Positions 1-7,010 of a DNA stretch of 7,445 nt are shown piece after piece. The stretch spans positions 1 to 7,445 of the forward strand of contig PWIL01000110.1 of the NCBI GenBank assembly GCA_003560455.1. The letters are read 5' to 3'. Numbering within the stretch: the stretch's first letter is position 1; every line of letters begins with the position of its first letter. A program made the translations under genes and the position numbers. The notes under the pieces are model-generated. The model was given only the letters and a program-made list of their open reading frames with translations, searched no databases and was not told the DNA's origin. Origin of the DNA: Mollicutes bacterium. GTDB lineage: Bacteria; Bacillota_I; Bacilli_A; RF39; UBA660.

Positions 1-8
1 CTCATTTT

Positions 9-35
9 TTGACTATCAGATTTTTTACTTATAAT
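9..35 (+). promoter_or_regulatory. Candidate promoter of kduI
   Basis: TTGACT (9-14) and a perfect TATAAT (30-35) are separated by 15 bp, shorter than the 17 bp usual for sigma-70 promoters. The operator begins two bases after the -10 box, so it would cover the transcription start, as expected for simple repression. If the organism is a true Bacteroidota, whose main sigma factor prefers a different -33/-7 pattern, this match could be misleading. It is an inference from motif and position. Confidence 0.45.
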
Positions 36-36
36 G

Positions 37-50
37 TGCAATCGATTACA
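37..50 (+). promoter_or_regulatory. LacI-type operator upstream of kduI
   Basis: TGCAATC-GATTACA is a near-perfect 14-bp palindrome with one mismatch between half-sites and a central CpG, as in LacI/PurR-family operators. The identical 14-mer recurs at 7011-7024 and close variants occur at 1928-1941 and 3169-3182. Its centre is about 31 bp upstream of the kduI ATG and it directly follows the candidate -10 box. The likely binding protein is the LacI-family regulator encoded at 2059-3084. The repeat is seen directly; the assignment of the regulator is inferred. Confidence 0.8.
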
Positions 51-74
51 TGATAAATAACCTAAAATTGAGCT

Positions 75-914
75 ATGTCTACAACTTATTCTATTCGTTT
101 CGCATCAAACCCTAAGGATATAGACGCATATGATACAGAGCGTCTCAGAGAAGAATTTTTGATACCGGACCTTTTCAAAACCGGGCAGATCAATCTTGTT
201 TACACACATTACGATCGTTTTATTATTGGCGGAGTACAACCCGGCAATACAGCTCTTAAGCTGGAAACCATTCCACCTCTAAAGGCGGAACATTTTCTTG
301 ACAGAAGGGAATTGGGCGTGATAAATATTGGCCAGAAAGGTGTTGTAACCGTGGATGGCAAAGAATATACCGTCGATTATAAAGAAGCACTATACATTGG
401 AAAAGGAGCTAAAGAAGTATCTTTCTCAAAATCTGGCCAGGAGCAGCCGCTCTTTTACCTGAACTCAGCACCTGCGCACCACTCCTATCCAACTAAAGTA
501 ATTACCAAAAAAGATTCTCAGGTGGTTGAACTGGGATCACTTCAAACGTCCAATCATCGTACAATCAGAAAATTAATTGTAAACGATATCCTTGAAACCT
601 GCCAGTTACAGATGGGAATGACTGAACTTGAAGAGGGAAGCGTCTGGAATACGATGCCTCCTCATATTCATGACAGAAGAATGGAAACGTATCTCTACTT
701 TGACCTGCCTGAAGACCAGGTTGTGTGTCATTTTCTGGGAGAACCGGACAACACACGCCATATTTGGCTGCACAATCAACAAGCTGTACTCTCCCCCCCA
801 TGGTCTATTCACGCAGGCTCAGGAACCAGTAACTATACGTTTATCTGGGGCATGGCAGGTGAAAATCTTGACTATGGCGATATGGAAGGGTGTAAACAAA
901 CAGAACTGAGATAA
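75..914 (+). CDS. kduI: 5-keto-4-deoxyuronate isomerase (KduI)
   Basis: KduI is a cytosolic metal-dependent cupin-fold isomerase. It converts 5-keto-4-deoxyuronate, the open-chain form of the unsaturated uronate released by polysaccharide lyases and unsaturated glucuronyl hydrolases, to 2,5-diketo-3-deoxygluconate (DKII). The 279 residues match the usual length (E. coli KduI has 278) and align with it almost end to end. Diagnostic segments include RRELGVINIG (about 78-87), ALYIGKGAKEV (105-115), the SAPAHHSYPT block (131-140) and WNTMPPHIHDRRME (191-204). The predicted metal ligands are His197, His199, Glu204 and His246, one residue offset from E. coli. The ATG at 75 is fixed as the start by an in-frame TGA at 69-71. 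No Shine-Dalgarno sequence is visible. The gene is first of a pair with the SDR at 970, which performs the next step, and is probably repressed through the operator at 37-50. Confidence 0.97.
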   Translation: MSTTYSIRFASNPKDIDAYDTERLREEFLIPDLFKTGQINLVYTHYDRFIIGGVQPGNTALKLETIPPLKAEHFLDRRELGVINIGQKGVVTVDGKEYTVDYKEALYIGKGAKEVSFSKSGQEQPLFYLNSAPAHHSYPTKVITKKDSQVVELGSLQTSNHRTIRKLIVNDILETCQLQMGMTELEEGSVWNTMPPHIHDRRMETYLYFDLPEDQVVCHFLGEPDNTRHIWLHNQQAVLSPPWSIHAGSGTSNYTFIWGMAGENLDYGDMEGCKQTELR

Positions 915-969
915 ACACCACTTCACAATCTGACAATTTTTAGCCCCTAACTATTTAACATTAGCAGTT

Positions 970-1755
970 ATGAATTCACTATTTGATTTAAGCGGAAAAC
1001 GAGCTCTTATAACCGGTGGCACACATGGCCTGGGTATGGCCATGGCCAAGGGTTTGGCAGAAGCAGGAGCCGAATTGATCATAAACGGTACTACCCCATC
1101 GCGAATGGAAGATGCCGTAGCTGAATATGAGAGTGAAGGCTATAAAGTTCACAGCTACATTTTCGATGTTACAAACGATGCCAATGCTAAAGAGAATGTG
1201 GATAAAATTGAGTCGGAAGTCGGCCCGATTGACATTCTGATTAATAATGCCGGCATTATAAAACGCGTCCCATTAGTGGAAATGCAAACAGAAGATTATC
1301 GAAAAGTAATCGATGTAGACCTTGTTGGTCCGTTTATCATGGGGAAATATGTAGCCAGGAATATGATATCCCGGAATCAGGGTAAAATCATCAATATCTG
1401 TTCGATGATGACTGAACTGGGCCGTGATACCGTAGGTGCATATGCTGCCGCAAAGGGGGGATTGAAAATGCTTACCCGAAACATGGCAACAGAATGGGCA
1501 AAATTTAATATCCAGGTAAATGGAATTGGCCCGGGATATTTTGCAACTGAACAGACTGCGCCTATACGGAAAAAGGGGCATCCTTTTAACGATTTTATTA
1601 TAAGCAGAACCCCCGCCGGAAGATGGGGCGACCCATCTGATTTAGCTGGGACTGCAGTATTTCTCTCCTCCAGGGCGAGCGATTTTGTGAATGGCCAAAT
1701 CGTATATGTTGACGGTGGTATTTTAGCCACAATTGGCAAACCATCAAATGAATAA
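970..1755 (+). CDS. kduD: SDR oxidoreductase in the KduD position (gluconate 5-dehydrogenase-like)
   Basis: This is a classical short-chain dehydrogenase of 261 residues, cytosolic and NAD(P)-dependent. The Rossmann nucleotide motif TGGTHGLG is at 15-22, NNAG at 92-95, the catalytic Ser at 145 (INICSMM), and Tyr158 and Lys162 in GAYAAAKGG. The C-terminal YVDGGILA segment and the block NGIGPGYFATEQTAP (184-198) resemble the gluconate 5-dehydrogenase (Ga5DH/IdnO-like) subfamily more than E. coli KduD. The usual catalytic Asn is Asp117 (DVDLVGPF), as I recall for Ga5DH of Streptococcus. Its position 55 bp after kduI argues that it reduces 2,5-diketo-3-deoxygluconate to KDG, the KduD reaction. 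Gluconate 5-dehydrogenase or fructuronate reductase (SDR-type UxuB) activity are alternatives. The fold is certain, the substrate is inferred from context, and the symbol is functional rather than phylogenetic. It is probably co-transcribed with kduI. Confidence 0.88.
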   Translation: MNSLFDLSGKRALITGGTHGLGMAMAKGLAEAGAELIINGTTPSRMEDAVAEYESEGYKVHSYIFDVTNDANAKENVDKIESEVGPIDILINNAGIIKRVPLVEMQTEDYRKVIDVDLVGPFIMGKYVARNMISRNQGKIINICSMMTELGRDTVGAYAAAKGGLKMLTRNMATEWAKFNIQVNGIGPGYFATEQTAPIRKKGHPFNDFIISRTPAGRWGDPSDLAGTAVFLSSRASDFVNGQIVYVDGGILATIGKPSNE

Positions 1756-1927
1756 TATTTGTTAACCTAAATACACAGGAGTAAGATAATTGTATAGGTT
1801 TATAACCTCTTGACCAAATGTTACTGGCAATGAAACATTCAAATACTCTGCTCTAAGAACAAGTTTTCGAAATTTCATCCATTTCGTTAGTGAATCTTTT
1901 CAGCGTTACCATGAATGAAGCAAGCAG

Positions 1928-1941
1928 TGTAATCGATTGGA
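1928..1941 (+). promoter_or_regulatory. LacI-type operator upstream of the regulator gene (autoregulation)
   Basis: TGTAATC-GATTGGA keeps the full left half-site and the AATCGATT core of the other three sites, with two changes in the right half. Unlike them, its centre is about 124 bp from the next start codon (2059), so transcription starting near it would give a long leader. Autoregulation by the product of the downstream gene is the simplest reading. Binding is inferred from sequence similarity only. Confidence 0.68.
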
Positions 1942-2007
1942 CTTTCAAAAAATTATCACATTTCGTAATTTTAAGAAAACTCAATTCGCAAGAAAATGAA
2001 GGCTCTA

Positions 2008-2031
2008 CGGTTAGTCAGGCTTTACTAACCG
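2008..2031 (+). repeat. Perfect 8-bp inverted repeat in the regulator leader
   Basis: CGGTTAGT (2008-2015) and ACTAACCG (2024-2031) are exact reverse complements separated by 8 nt, ending 27 bp before the regulator start codon. As RNA this would be a short hairpin with an 8-nt loop. No T-run follows, so it does not look like a terminator. As DNA it could be a binding site for a dimeric protein. Its sequence is unrelated to the AATCGATT operators. The role is unknown. Confidence 0.55.
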
Positions 2032-2058
2032 GCATATTGACACTCTATTTTAAATTTA

Positions 2059-3084
2059 ATGAGCAAGAAAAGAACGACGATTCATGACATCGCCAGTAAG
2101 CTAAATATTACGGCATCTACGGTATCAAGAGCATTAAATGATCACCCTAAAATCAGTACATCCACCAAGAAACTGGTCATTAAAACAGCAAAAGAGTTAA
2201 ACTATCAGCCTAACAGTCTGGCAGCAGCTTTGCGAAATGGAAGAACCAATATCGTAGGTGTAATCGTACCTCAAGCCGATCGTAACTTTTTCTCCTCTGT
2301 TATTCGCGGAATCGAAGATGTAGTAAATAAATCGGGATACAATGTCATGATTTGCCAGTCAAATGATTCACTCGAGAAAGAGAAATCAAATATTACTGCA
2401 CTTCTCGAAGCTCAGGTAGATGGAATTCTTGTCTCTTACGCCAAGGAAACAACCGACTTTTCCCATTATCATGAAATCATCAACAAGGGTGTACCCCTCA
2501 TTCTTTTCGACAGACAGGACGAGTCGCTGGATGTGGGCGCAGTTGTTATCGATGATTACCTTGGCGCCTATAAAGCAACTGAACACCTGATACAACAGGG
2601 ATGTGAACGTATTGTTCATTTCTGTGGTCCCGAAAATGTGAGCATTTACCGCGAGCGACGCAGGGGTTATGAAGAAGCACTTCGCAGAGCTAACATTGAT
2701 GTAGATAACAATCTGATAATTAAAAGTAATTTAAAGCTTGAAGACGGACATCAACACGCTCTGGATATTATCAAATGGAAGGAACTGCCGGATGCCATTT
2801 TTTCTGCCAGTGATTACTCTGCAATGGGTGCTATGGAAATTCTAAAGGAGAATGATATCGTCGTACCGGACCAGATTGCTGTGGTTGGTTTCAGTAATGA
2901 ATCATTTACATCTTTCGTAGATCCCGGGTTGACAACGGTTGACCAGCACAGTAAGAAGATGGGGCAACACGCCGCACAACTTTTTTTAAACCAGGTCAAA
3001 AAAGGCGGATCAAGCTCACCCACGAAAACCGTACTCACTCCCGAGTTGATCATTCGCGGTTCATCTCTCAAAAGAAAAAACTAA
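2059..3084 (+). CDS. LacI/GalR-family transcriptional regulator of the uronate cluster
   Basis: This 341-residue protein has the standard LacI-family plan. The N-terminal helix-turn-helix is TIHDIASKLNITASTVSRAL (7-26). The hinge helix follows (about 50-62, PNSLAAALRNGRT), and then a periplasmic-binding-protein-like effector domain starts at NIVGVIVPQ (64-72) and ends at ELIIRGSS (329-336). Landmarks include DGILVS (121-126), the VPLILFDR strand (145-152) and SDYSAMGAME (251-260). The family inserts a hinge leucine at a central CpG of a palindromic operator, matching the four AATCGATT-core sites here. The start at 2059 is well fixed: in-frame stops lie at 2026-2028 and 2038-2040 and no other ATG intervenes. 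The gene sits between the kduI-kduD pair and the uxaC run. It probably represses both, eda and itself, with release by a pathway intermediate such as KDG or KDPG. The effector is not deducible from sequence. Activation at some promoters cannot be excluded. Confidence 0.95.
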   Translation: MSKKRTTIHDIASKLNITASTVSRALNDHPKISTSTKKLVIKTAKELNYQPNSLAAALRNGRTNIVGVIVPQADRNFFSSVIRGIEDVVNKSGYNVMICQSNDSLEKEKSNITALLEAQVDGILVSYAKETTDFSHYHEIINKGVPLILFDRQDESLDVGAVVIDDYLGAYKATEHLIQQGCERIVHFCGPENVSIYRERRRGYEEALRRANIDVDNNLIIKSNLKLEDGHQHALDIIKWKELPDAIFSASDYSAMGAMEILKENDIVVPDQIAVVGFSNESFTSFVDPGLTTVDQHSKKMGQHAAQLFLNQVKKGGSSSPTKTVLTPELIIRGSSLKRKN

Positions 3085-3132
3085 GTTTTAGATCACCTTT
3101 TAATATCTGCTCCTTTTTTACTTAAGTTGTAA

Positions 3133-3161
3133 TTGACCACTTTATCTAAGAACTCTTATAT
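3133..3161 (+). promoter_or_regulatory. Candidate promoter of uxaC-kdgK-uxuA
   Basis: TTGACC (3133-3138) and TTATAT (3156-3161) are separated by 17 bp, a good sigma-70-like arrangement. The operator starts 7 bases after the -10 box and would overlap the transcription start. The geometry parallels the kduI promoter. It is inferred from motifs only. Confidence 0.5.
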
Positions 3162-3168
3162 GGAGTGG

Positions 3169-3182
3169 TGCAATCGATTGAT
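3169..3182 (+). promoter_or_regulatory. LacI-type operator upstream of uxaC
   Basis: TGCAATC-GATTGAT shares its left half exactly with the sites at 37 and 7011 and contains the perfect 10-bp palindrome CAATCGATTG. The outer right half deviates. The centre lies about 32 bp upstream of the uxaC ATG, nearly the same spacing as at kduI. It is a probable target of the LacI-family regulator whose gene ends 84 bp upstream of the site. Confidence 0.76.
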
Positions 3183-3207
3183 TTAGTTTCAACTTTACTG
3201 CTGATTA

Positions 3208-4611
3208 ATGAAACCGTTTCTCTCAGAAAACTTTTTGCTGGAATCGAAAGCTGCCCAAAAGCTCTACTTCGATTACGCAGCCTCCATGCCAATTATTGAC
3301 TACCACTGCCATCTTCCGGTACACGAAATAGCCTCCAATAAAAATTTCGAAAACCTAACGCAAGCCTGGCTCAAAGGTGACCATTATAAGTGGCGCGCAA
3401 TGAGAACTTTGGGTATAGATGAGCGATTTATAACCGGGAATACAAGCGATAAGGAAAAGTTTGATAAGTGGGCATATACGGTACCGTATACTATCAGAAA
3501 CCCGCTTTTTCATTGGACACATCTGGAACTTAAGAGATATTTTGGAATTGATACTCTGCTCAATCCCGATAGTGCCAAAACGATATACCGTAAGTGTAAT
3601 GAAATCCTGAAAACCCCGGATTTTAGTACAAGGTCACTCATCCAAAAAATGAATGTGGAAGTTGTTTGCACTACCGATGATCCACTCGATTCTTTAGAAC
3701 GCCACAAAGAAATTGCAAACGATAAATCTTTTGAAATAAAAGTGTTGCCTGCATTTCGTCCGGATAAAGCATATGCATTTGACAATATATCGGTGTACAA
3801 TCAATACGTTGATCGGCTGCAGGAAGTGAGTGGTGTTATAATTTCCGGTTTTAACGATCTGATATCGGCTCTAAAAATCCGTATTAACTATTTCCATGAA
3901 AATGGCTGCCGTCTTGCTGACCATGGCCTTGAAAAAATTGCCTACTCAGATTTATCTGCGGGAGATCTTGAAAAAGCTTTTCGACAGATCAGAAACGGTA
4001 CAGCTCTTTCATCCTCACAAAAAGATGCGTTAACCTTTCGGATATTGGCAGAGCTTGGCAAAACTTATCACAGTATAGGCTGGGTTCAGCAATTTCACCT
4101 GGGCGCACTGCGAAATACCAACAGCCGAATGTTAAAAAAACTTGGCCCGGATACCGGTTTTGACTCCATTGGCGATTTTAAACAGGCTGAAAATATTGCA
4201 CTGCTGCTAAATCATCTTGATTCTACCGATCAGCTCGCCAAGACCATTCTCTATAACCTGAATCCGGCTGACAACGAATTGTTTGCCACGATGGCAGGTA
4301 ATTTTAATGACGGTTCCGAAAAAGGGAAAATTCAGTATGGGTCGGCCTGGTGGTTTCTGGATCAGAAAAATGGTATTGAAAAACAGCTGGACGCACTTTC
4401 AAATATGGGCCTTTTGAGTTGTTTTGTGGGCATGCTTACAGACTCACGCAGTTTTTTATCCTATCCAAGGCATGAATACTTCAGAAGAATATTATGCAAC
4501 ATGTTAGGGCAAGAGATCGAAAACGGCCTGCTCCCCGACGATACACCATGGATCGGAAAAATTGTAACAGATATCTGTTACAACAATGCTAAGAACTATT
4601 TCAATTTTTAA
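3208..4611 (+). CDS. uxaC: Uronate isomerase (UxaC)
   Basis: UxaC belongs to the amidohydrolase-superfamily uronate isomerases. It interconverts D-glucuronate with D-fructuronate and D-galacturonate with D-tagaturonate in the cytosol. The 467-residue length is typical of the family (about 470). The metal-binding HCH motif is at 33-35 (IIDYHCHLPV). Further family blocks are CTTDDP (154-159), AFRPDKA (182-188), WVQQFHLGALRNTNSRM (292-308) and TDSRSFLSYPRHEYFRR (411-427). The start at 3208 is fixed by an in-frame TGA at 3202-3204, and there is no Shine-Dalgarno sequence. It is the first gene of a tight run with kdgK (19-bp gap) and uxuA. The presence of uxuA and absence of altronate genes favours glucuronate as the physiological substrate. 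No damage or missing motif is seen. Confidence 0.96.
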   Translation: MKPFLSENFLLESKAAQKLYFDYAASMPIIDYHCHLPVHEIASNKNFENLTQAWLKGDHYKWRAMRTLGIDERFITGNTSDKEKFDKWAYTVPYTIRNPLFHWTHLELKRYFGIDTLLNPDSAKTIYRKCNEILKTPDFSTRSLIQKMNVEVVCTTDDPLDSLERHKEIANDKSFEIKVLPAFRPDKAYAFDNISVYNQYVDRLQEVSGVIISGFNDLISALKIRINYFHENGCRLADHGLEKIAYSDLSAGDLEKAFRQIRNGTALSSSQKDALTFRILAELGKTYHSIGWVQQFHLGALRNTNSRMLKKLGPDTGFDSIGDFKQAENIALLLNHLDSTDQLAKTILYNLNPADNELFATMAGNFNDGSEKGKIQYGSAWWFLDQKNGIEKQLDALSNMGLLSCFVGMLTDSRSFLSYPRHEYFRRILCNMLGQEIENGLLPDDTPWIGKIVTDICYNNAKNYFNF

Positions 4612-4630
4612 TTAAATCGGATAAACAGTT

Positions 4631-5668
4631 ATGAAAAAAGTAATCACATTTGGCGAAATCATGCTACGCCTCTCTCCTCCCGGTTTCCTCCGGTTTTCAC
4701 AAACCGACTCTTTTGATGTCGTTTATGGAGGCGGGGAATCCAATGTAGCCGTTTCACTTGCGAACTATGGAATCCCAACTGAATTTGTCACACGGTTACC
4801 AAAAAATGATATTGGTGAATGTGCATTGATGGAGATGCGCAAACGGAATGTAGGTACAAAACATATTCAGTTTGGCGGAGAACGCCTGGGTATCTACTTC
4901 CTTGAAACCGGCGCTGTCAGCCGGGGCAGCAAAGTGGTGTACGACCGGGCATACTCTTCTATTTCTACGATTCAGAAAAACTCGGTCGACTGGGAGGAGG
5001 TTTTTAGAGATGCTGAATGGTTCCATTGGACCGGTATTACTCCGGCCCTTTCTCAGAGTGCCGCAGATGTTTGCCTTGAAGCCATAAAAGTTGCAAATAA
5101 ACTGGGAGTCACTGTGTCAACCGACCTGAACTACCGCGCAAAACTTTGGAAATACGGAAAAGAGCCGGGAGACATTATGCCTGACCTTGTTGAAGGGTGT
5201 GATGTGATACTTGGAAATGAGGAAGATGCTGAAAAACACTTTGGTATTCATCCGGAAGATGTGGATATCACCAAAGGTGAATCGATGGACAGCAAAGCCT
5301 ATCTCTCCGTCTGTAAGCAGTTAATGAAACGATTTCCGCGGGCTAAAAAAGTGATCACAACACTTCGCGGATCCATTAGCGCATCCCATAACAGCTGGGC
5401 CGGTGTTCTCTACAACGGCGAACAGTTTTTTGAGTCACCCACGTACCAGATCACCCATATTGTAGATCGTGTAGGAGGTGGTGATTCGTTTATGGGAGGC
5501 TTGATATATGGCCTGCTCACTTATAAAGGTGACGATCAAAAAGCACTCAACTTTGCCGTAGCAGCATCCTGCCTCAAACATACTATATATGGCGATGCCA
5601 ACCTGGTAACAGTTGATGAGGTTGAAAAACTGATGGGTGGAGATGCATCAGGCAGAGTGGCTCGATAA
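4631..5668 (+). CDS. kdgK: 2-keto-3-deoxygluconate kinase (PfkB family)
   Basis: The product phosphorylates KDG with ATP to KDPG, the point where the unsaturated-uronate and glucuronate branches meet. The 345 residues form a PfkB/ribokinase-type sugar kinase. The N-terminal signature GGGESNVAVSLANYG is at 33-47, the STDLNYRAKLW substrate/active-site strand at 163-173, LGNEEDAE at 194-201, and the C-terminal anion-hole motif DRVGGGDSFMGG at 279-290, with predicted catalytic base Asp285. This motif reads GGGD where many PfkB kinases have GAGD, which I recall as normal in this Bacteroidota-type KDG kinase group. The N-terminal TFGEIMLRLSPPG fits KDG kinases rather than fructokinases. The start at 4631 is supported by an in-frame TAA at 4622-4624. 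It lies 19 bp after uxaC and 29 bp before uxuA, so co-transcription is likely. Confidence 0.94.
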   Translation: MKKVITFGEIMLRLSPPGFLRFSQTDSFDVVYGGGESNVAVSLANYGIPTEFVTRLPKNDIGECALMEMRKRNVGTKHIQFGGERLGIYFLETGAVSRGSKVVYDRAYSSISTIQKNSVDWEEVFRDAEWFHWTGITPALSQSAADVCLEAIKVANKLGVTVSTDLNYRAKLWKYGKEPGDIMPDLVEGCDVILGNEEDAEKHFGIHPEDVDITKGESMDSKAYLSVCKQLMKRFPRAKKVITTLRGSISASHNSWAGVLYNGEQFFESPTYQITHIVDRVGGGDSFMGGLIYGLLTYKGDDQKALNFAVAASCLKHTIYGDANLVTVDEVEKLMGGDASGRVAR

Positions 5669-5697
5669 CAGTAACCTCCGATTACCCGAGATATCAT

Positions 5698-6876
5698 ATG
5701 AACTTTGAATACACCTGGCGTTGGTTTGGGCCGCAAGATCCGATTTCACTTGAGCAGATTTTACAGACCGGTGCTACAGGTATTGTATCTTCGCTGCATC
5801 ACATACCTCCCGGTGAGGTTTGGAGTGTAGAGGAGATCCGCAAACACAAAAAACTAATCGAAGAAGCAGGGTTAAGGTGGTCAGTCGTCGAGAGTGTACC
5901 TGTTCACGAGGATATCAAAAAGGGTCAGGGAGATTATTCAAAACATATCTCAAATTATAATATCTCGCTCGAGAATCTCGCATTATGTGATATTCGCAGA
6001 GTCTGCTACAACTTTATGCCTGTTCTGGACTGGACCCGAACCGATCTGAACTATAAGCTGGCCAATGGCGTAACTGCACTGCGGTTTGATATCATCGCAT
6101 TAGCCACATTTGATCTTTTTATTTTAAACCGAAAAAGTGCTCCCGATTCATACTCTGAACAGCAGATCTGTTCGGCAGAATCTTATTTTAAATCTCTGAG
6201 CAAGAGCCAAAAAAATAAATTAACCAAAACTATTATTGCCGGTCTTCCCGGTGGTCATGACGGGTATGGCCTGTCTCAATTCCGGCAATCTCTTAATCAG
6301 TATAAAGATATTGACGCCGCAGCATTAAAAAATAATTTGAAGAATTTTTTAAACGAGATTATCCCGGTTGCCGAGAAAAACAAACTTATGATGTGCATCC
6401 ATCCGGATGATCCTCCATTTCCTATTTTAGGGCTTCCGAGAGTGGTAAGCAGTTCTGATGATATTTCTGAAATCCTCGGATTTATTAAATCTCCTAACAA
6501 CGGTATCACATTCTGTACCGGTTCATTTGGAGCATCTGGTGAAAACAATCTGGTGGAAATGGCGGAACAGTTCGCCGATCGAATCCATTTTTTACACCTG
6601 AGAAGTGTAAAACGGGAAGAAGACGGTACTTTTCATGAGGCCGGTCACCTGGAAGGGAATTCAATAATCGCCGGGGTAATGAATACGATTATTTCATCAA
6701 AGAAGCTCCCGGAAGATCATGTGATTCCGGTTCGGCCCGATCATGGACATAAAATGCTTTTTGAACTCAATTCTGATAAAGGGAATCCGGGTTACAGCCT
6801 CATAGGCAGAATGAAAGGGCTTAGTGAACTTAAAGCACTTGAAGCCGGACTTCGGTATACTAAAATGCCTGGCTGA
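5698..6876 (+). CDS. uxuA: D-mannonate dehydratase (UxuA)
   Basis: UxuA dehydrates D-mannonate to KDG, the last step of the glucuronate branch, in the cytosol. The 392 residues match the family (E. coli UxuA has 394), from the N-terminal TWRWFGPQDPISL (6-18) to the end. The predicted divalent-metal ligands are His235 (CIHPDDPP), Cys273 (FCTGS), His300 (FLHLRS) and Asp348 (RPDHG). Other family blocks include GATGIVSSLHHIPPGEVW (25-42) and CYNFMPVLDWTRTDL (103-117). It is the third gene of the uxaC-kdgK-uxuA run, 29 bp after kdgK. The partner reductase that makes mannonate from fructuronate (UxuB) is not seen in the window. No frameshift or lost residue is evident. Confidence 0.96.
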   Translation: MNFEYTWRWFGPQDPISLEQILQTGATGIVSSLHHIPPGEVWSVEEIRKHKKLIEEAGLRWSVVESVPVHEDIKKGQGDYSKHISNYNISLENLALCDIRRVCYNFMPVLDWTRTDLNYKLANGVTALRFDIIALATFDLFILNRKSAPDSYSEQQICSAESYFKSLSKSQKNKLTKTIIAGLPGGHDGYGLSQFRQSLNQYKDIDAAALKNNLKNFLNEIIPVAEKNKLMMCIHPDDPPFPILGLPRVVSSSDDISEILGFIKSPNNGITFCTGSFGASGENNLVEMAEQFADRIHFLHLRSVKREEDGTFHEAGHLEGNSIIAGVMNTIISSKKLPEDHVIPVRPDHGHKMLFELNSDKGNPGYSLIGRMKGLSELKALEAGLRYTKMPG

Positions 6877-6979
6877 AACTCAATTCTATAAACTGAGATA
6901 ATAGCCGGCGATAAAATTTAACTCACAGAACTATTAATTTGATATGACTCATTTAGATTTGACAATTTTCAGTTTTTAG

Positions 6980-7008
6980 TTGAATTCTTGGTGAGAAATA
7001 TCTTTATT
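6980..7008 (+). promoter_or_regulatory. Weak candidate promoter of eda
   Basis: TTGAAT (6980-6985) and TTTATT (7003-7008) have a 17-bp spacer and lie just upstream of the operator at 7011. The -10 match is poor. An alternative is TATCTTTA (6999-7006), which resembles the Bacteroidota -7 pattern TAnnTTTG, but no clear upstream TTTG is at the right distance. A separate promoter is mainly supported by the 178-bp gap after uxuA and the operator. Confidence 0.3.
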
Positions 7009-7010
7009 GA

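Larger units (their letters stand above)
1756..2058. other. 303-bp intergenic region between kduD and the regulator gene
   Basis: No convincing gene is present on either strand. The region contains an operator-like palindrome (1928-1941), a perfect 8-bp inverted repeat (2008-2031) and a possible 10-codon reading frame (1996-2028). A smaller complementary set lies near the kduD end: AACCTA (1764-1769), TAGGTT (1795-1800) and AACCT (1804-1808), where the middle segment could pair with either neighbour. There is no GC-rich hairpin followed by a T-run, so no clear intrinsic terminator for kduD. I could not find a strong -35/-10 pair placed properly against the operator, so the regulator's promoter is unresolved. 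Confidence 0.6.

Noticed and set aside
930..957. CTGACA and TATTTA between kduI and the SDR gene as an internal promoter
   Set aside because: The -10 match is poor, no operator is present, and the 55-bp gap is compatible with co-transcription. The shared TGACAATTTT with 6960-6969 is too short and AT-rich to be meaningful.
1305..1318. TAATCGATGTA inside the SDR gene, resembling the operator
   Set aside because: Only the left half and core match (9 of 14), the right half is lost and it lies within coding sequence. Similar ATCGAT cores occur inside other genes here (about 2549 and 5281) and look like chance.
565..1739. Minus-strand open frames within kduI and the SDR gene
   Set aside because: They are antisense shadows of well-supported genes, without family motifs.
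1890..2087. 65-codon open frame on the + strand ahead of and overlapping the regulator gene
   Set aside because: It spans the operator and the inverted repeat, overlaps the regulator start by 29 nt in another frame, has no recognisable family motif and no ribosome-binding site. It is best read as chance.
3082..3120. Possible terminator after the regulator gene, ending in a run of T
   Set aside because: The T-run (about 3113-3119) is not preceded by a stable hairpin. The AAAACT/AGTTTT repeat at the stop codon has a 1-nt centre, too small for a loop.
6871..6906. Possible hairpin after uxuA (GGCT...CTCA / TGAG...AGCC)
   Set aside because: The two 4-bp stems are interrupted by unpaired bases, the loop is AT-rich and no T-run follows, so a terminator cannot be supported.
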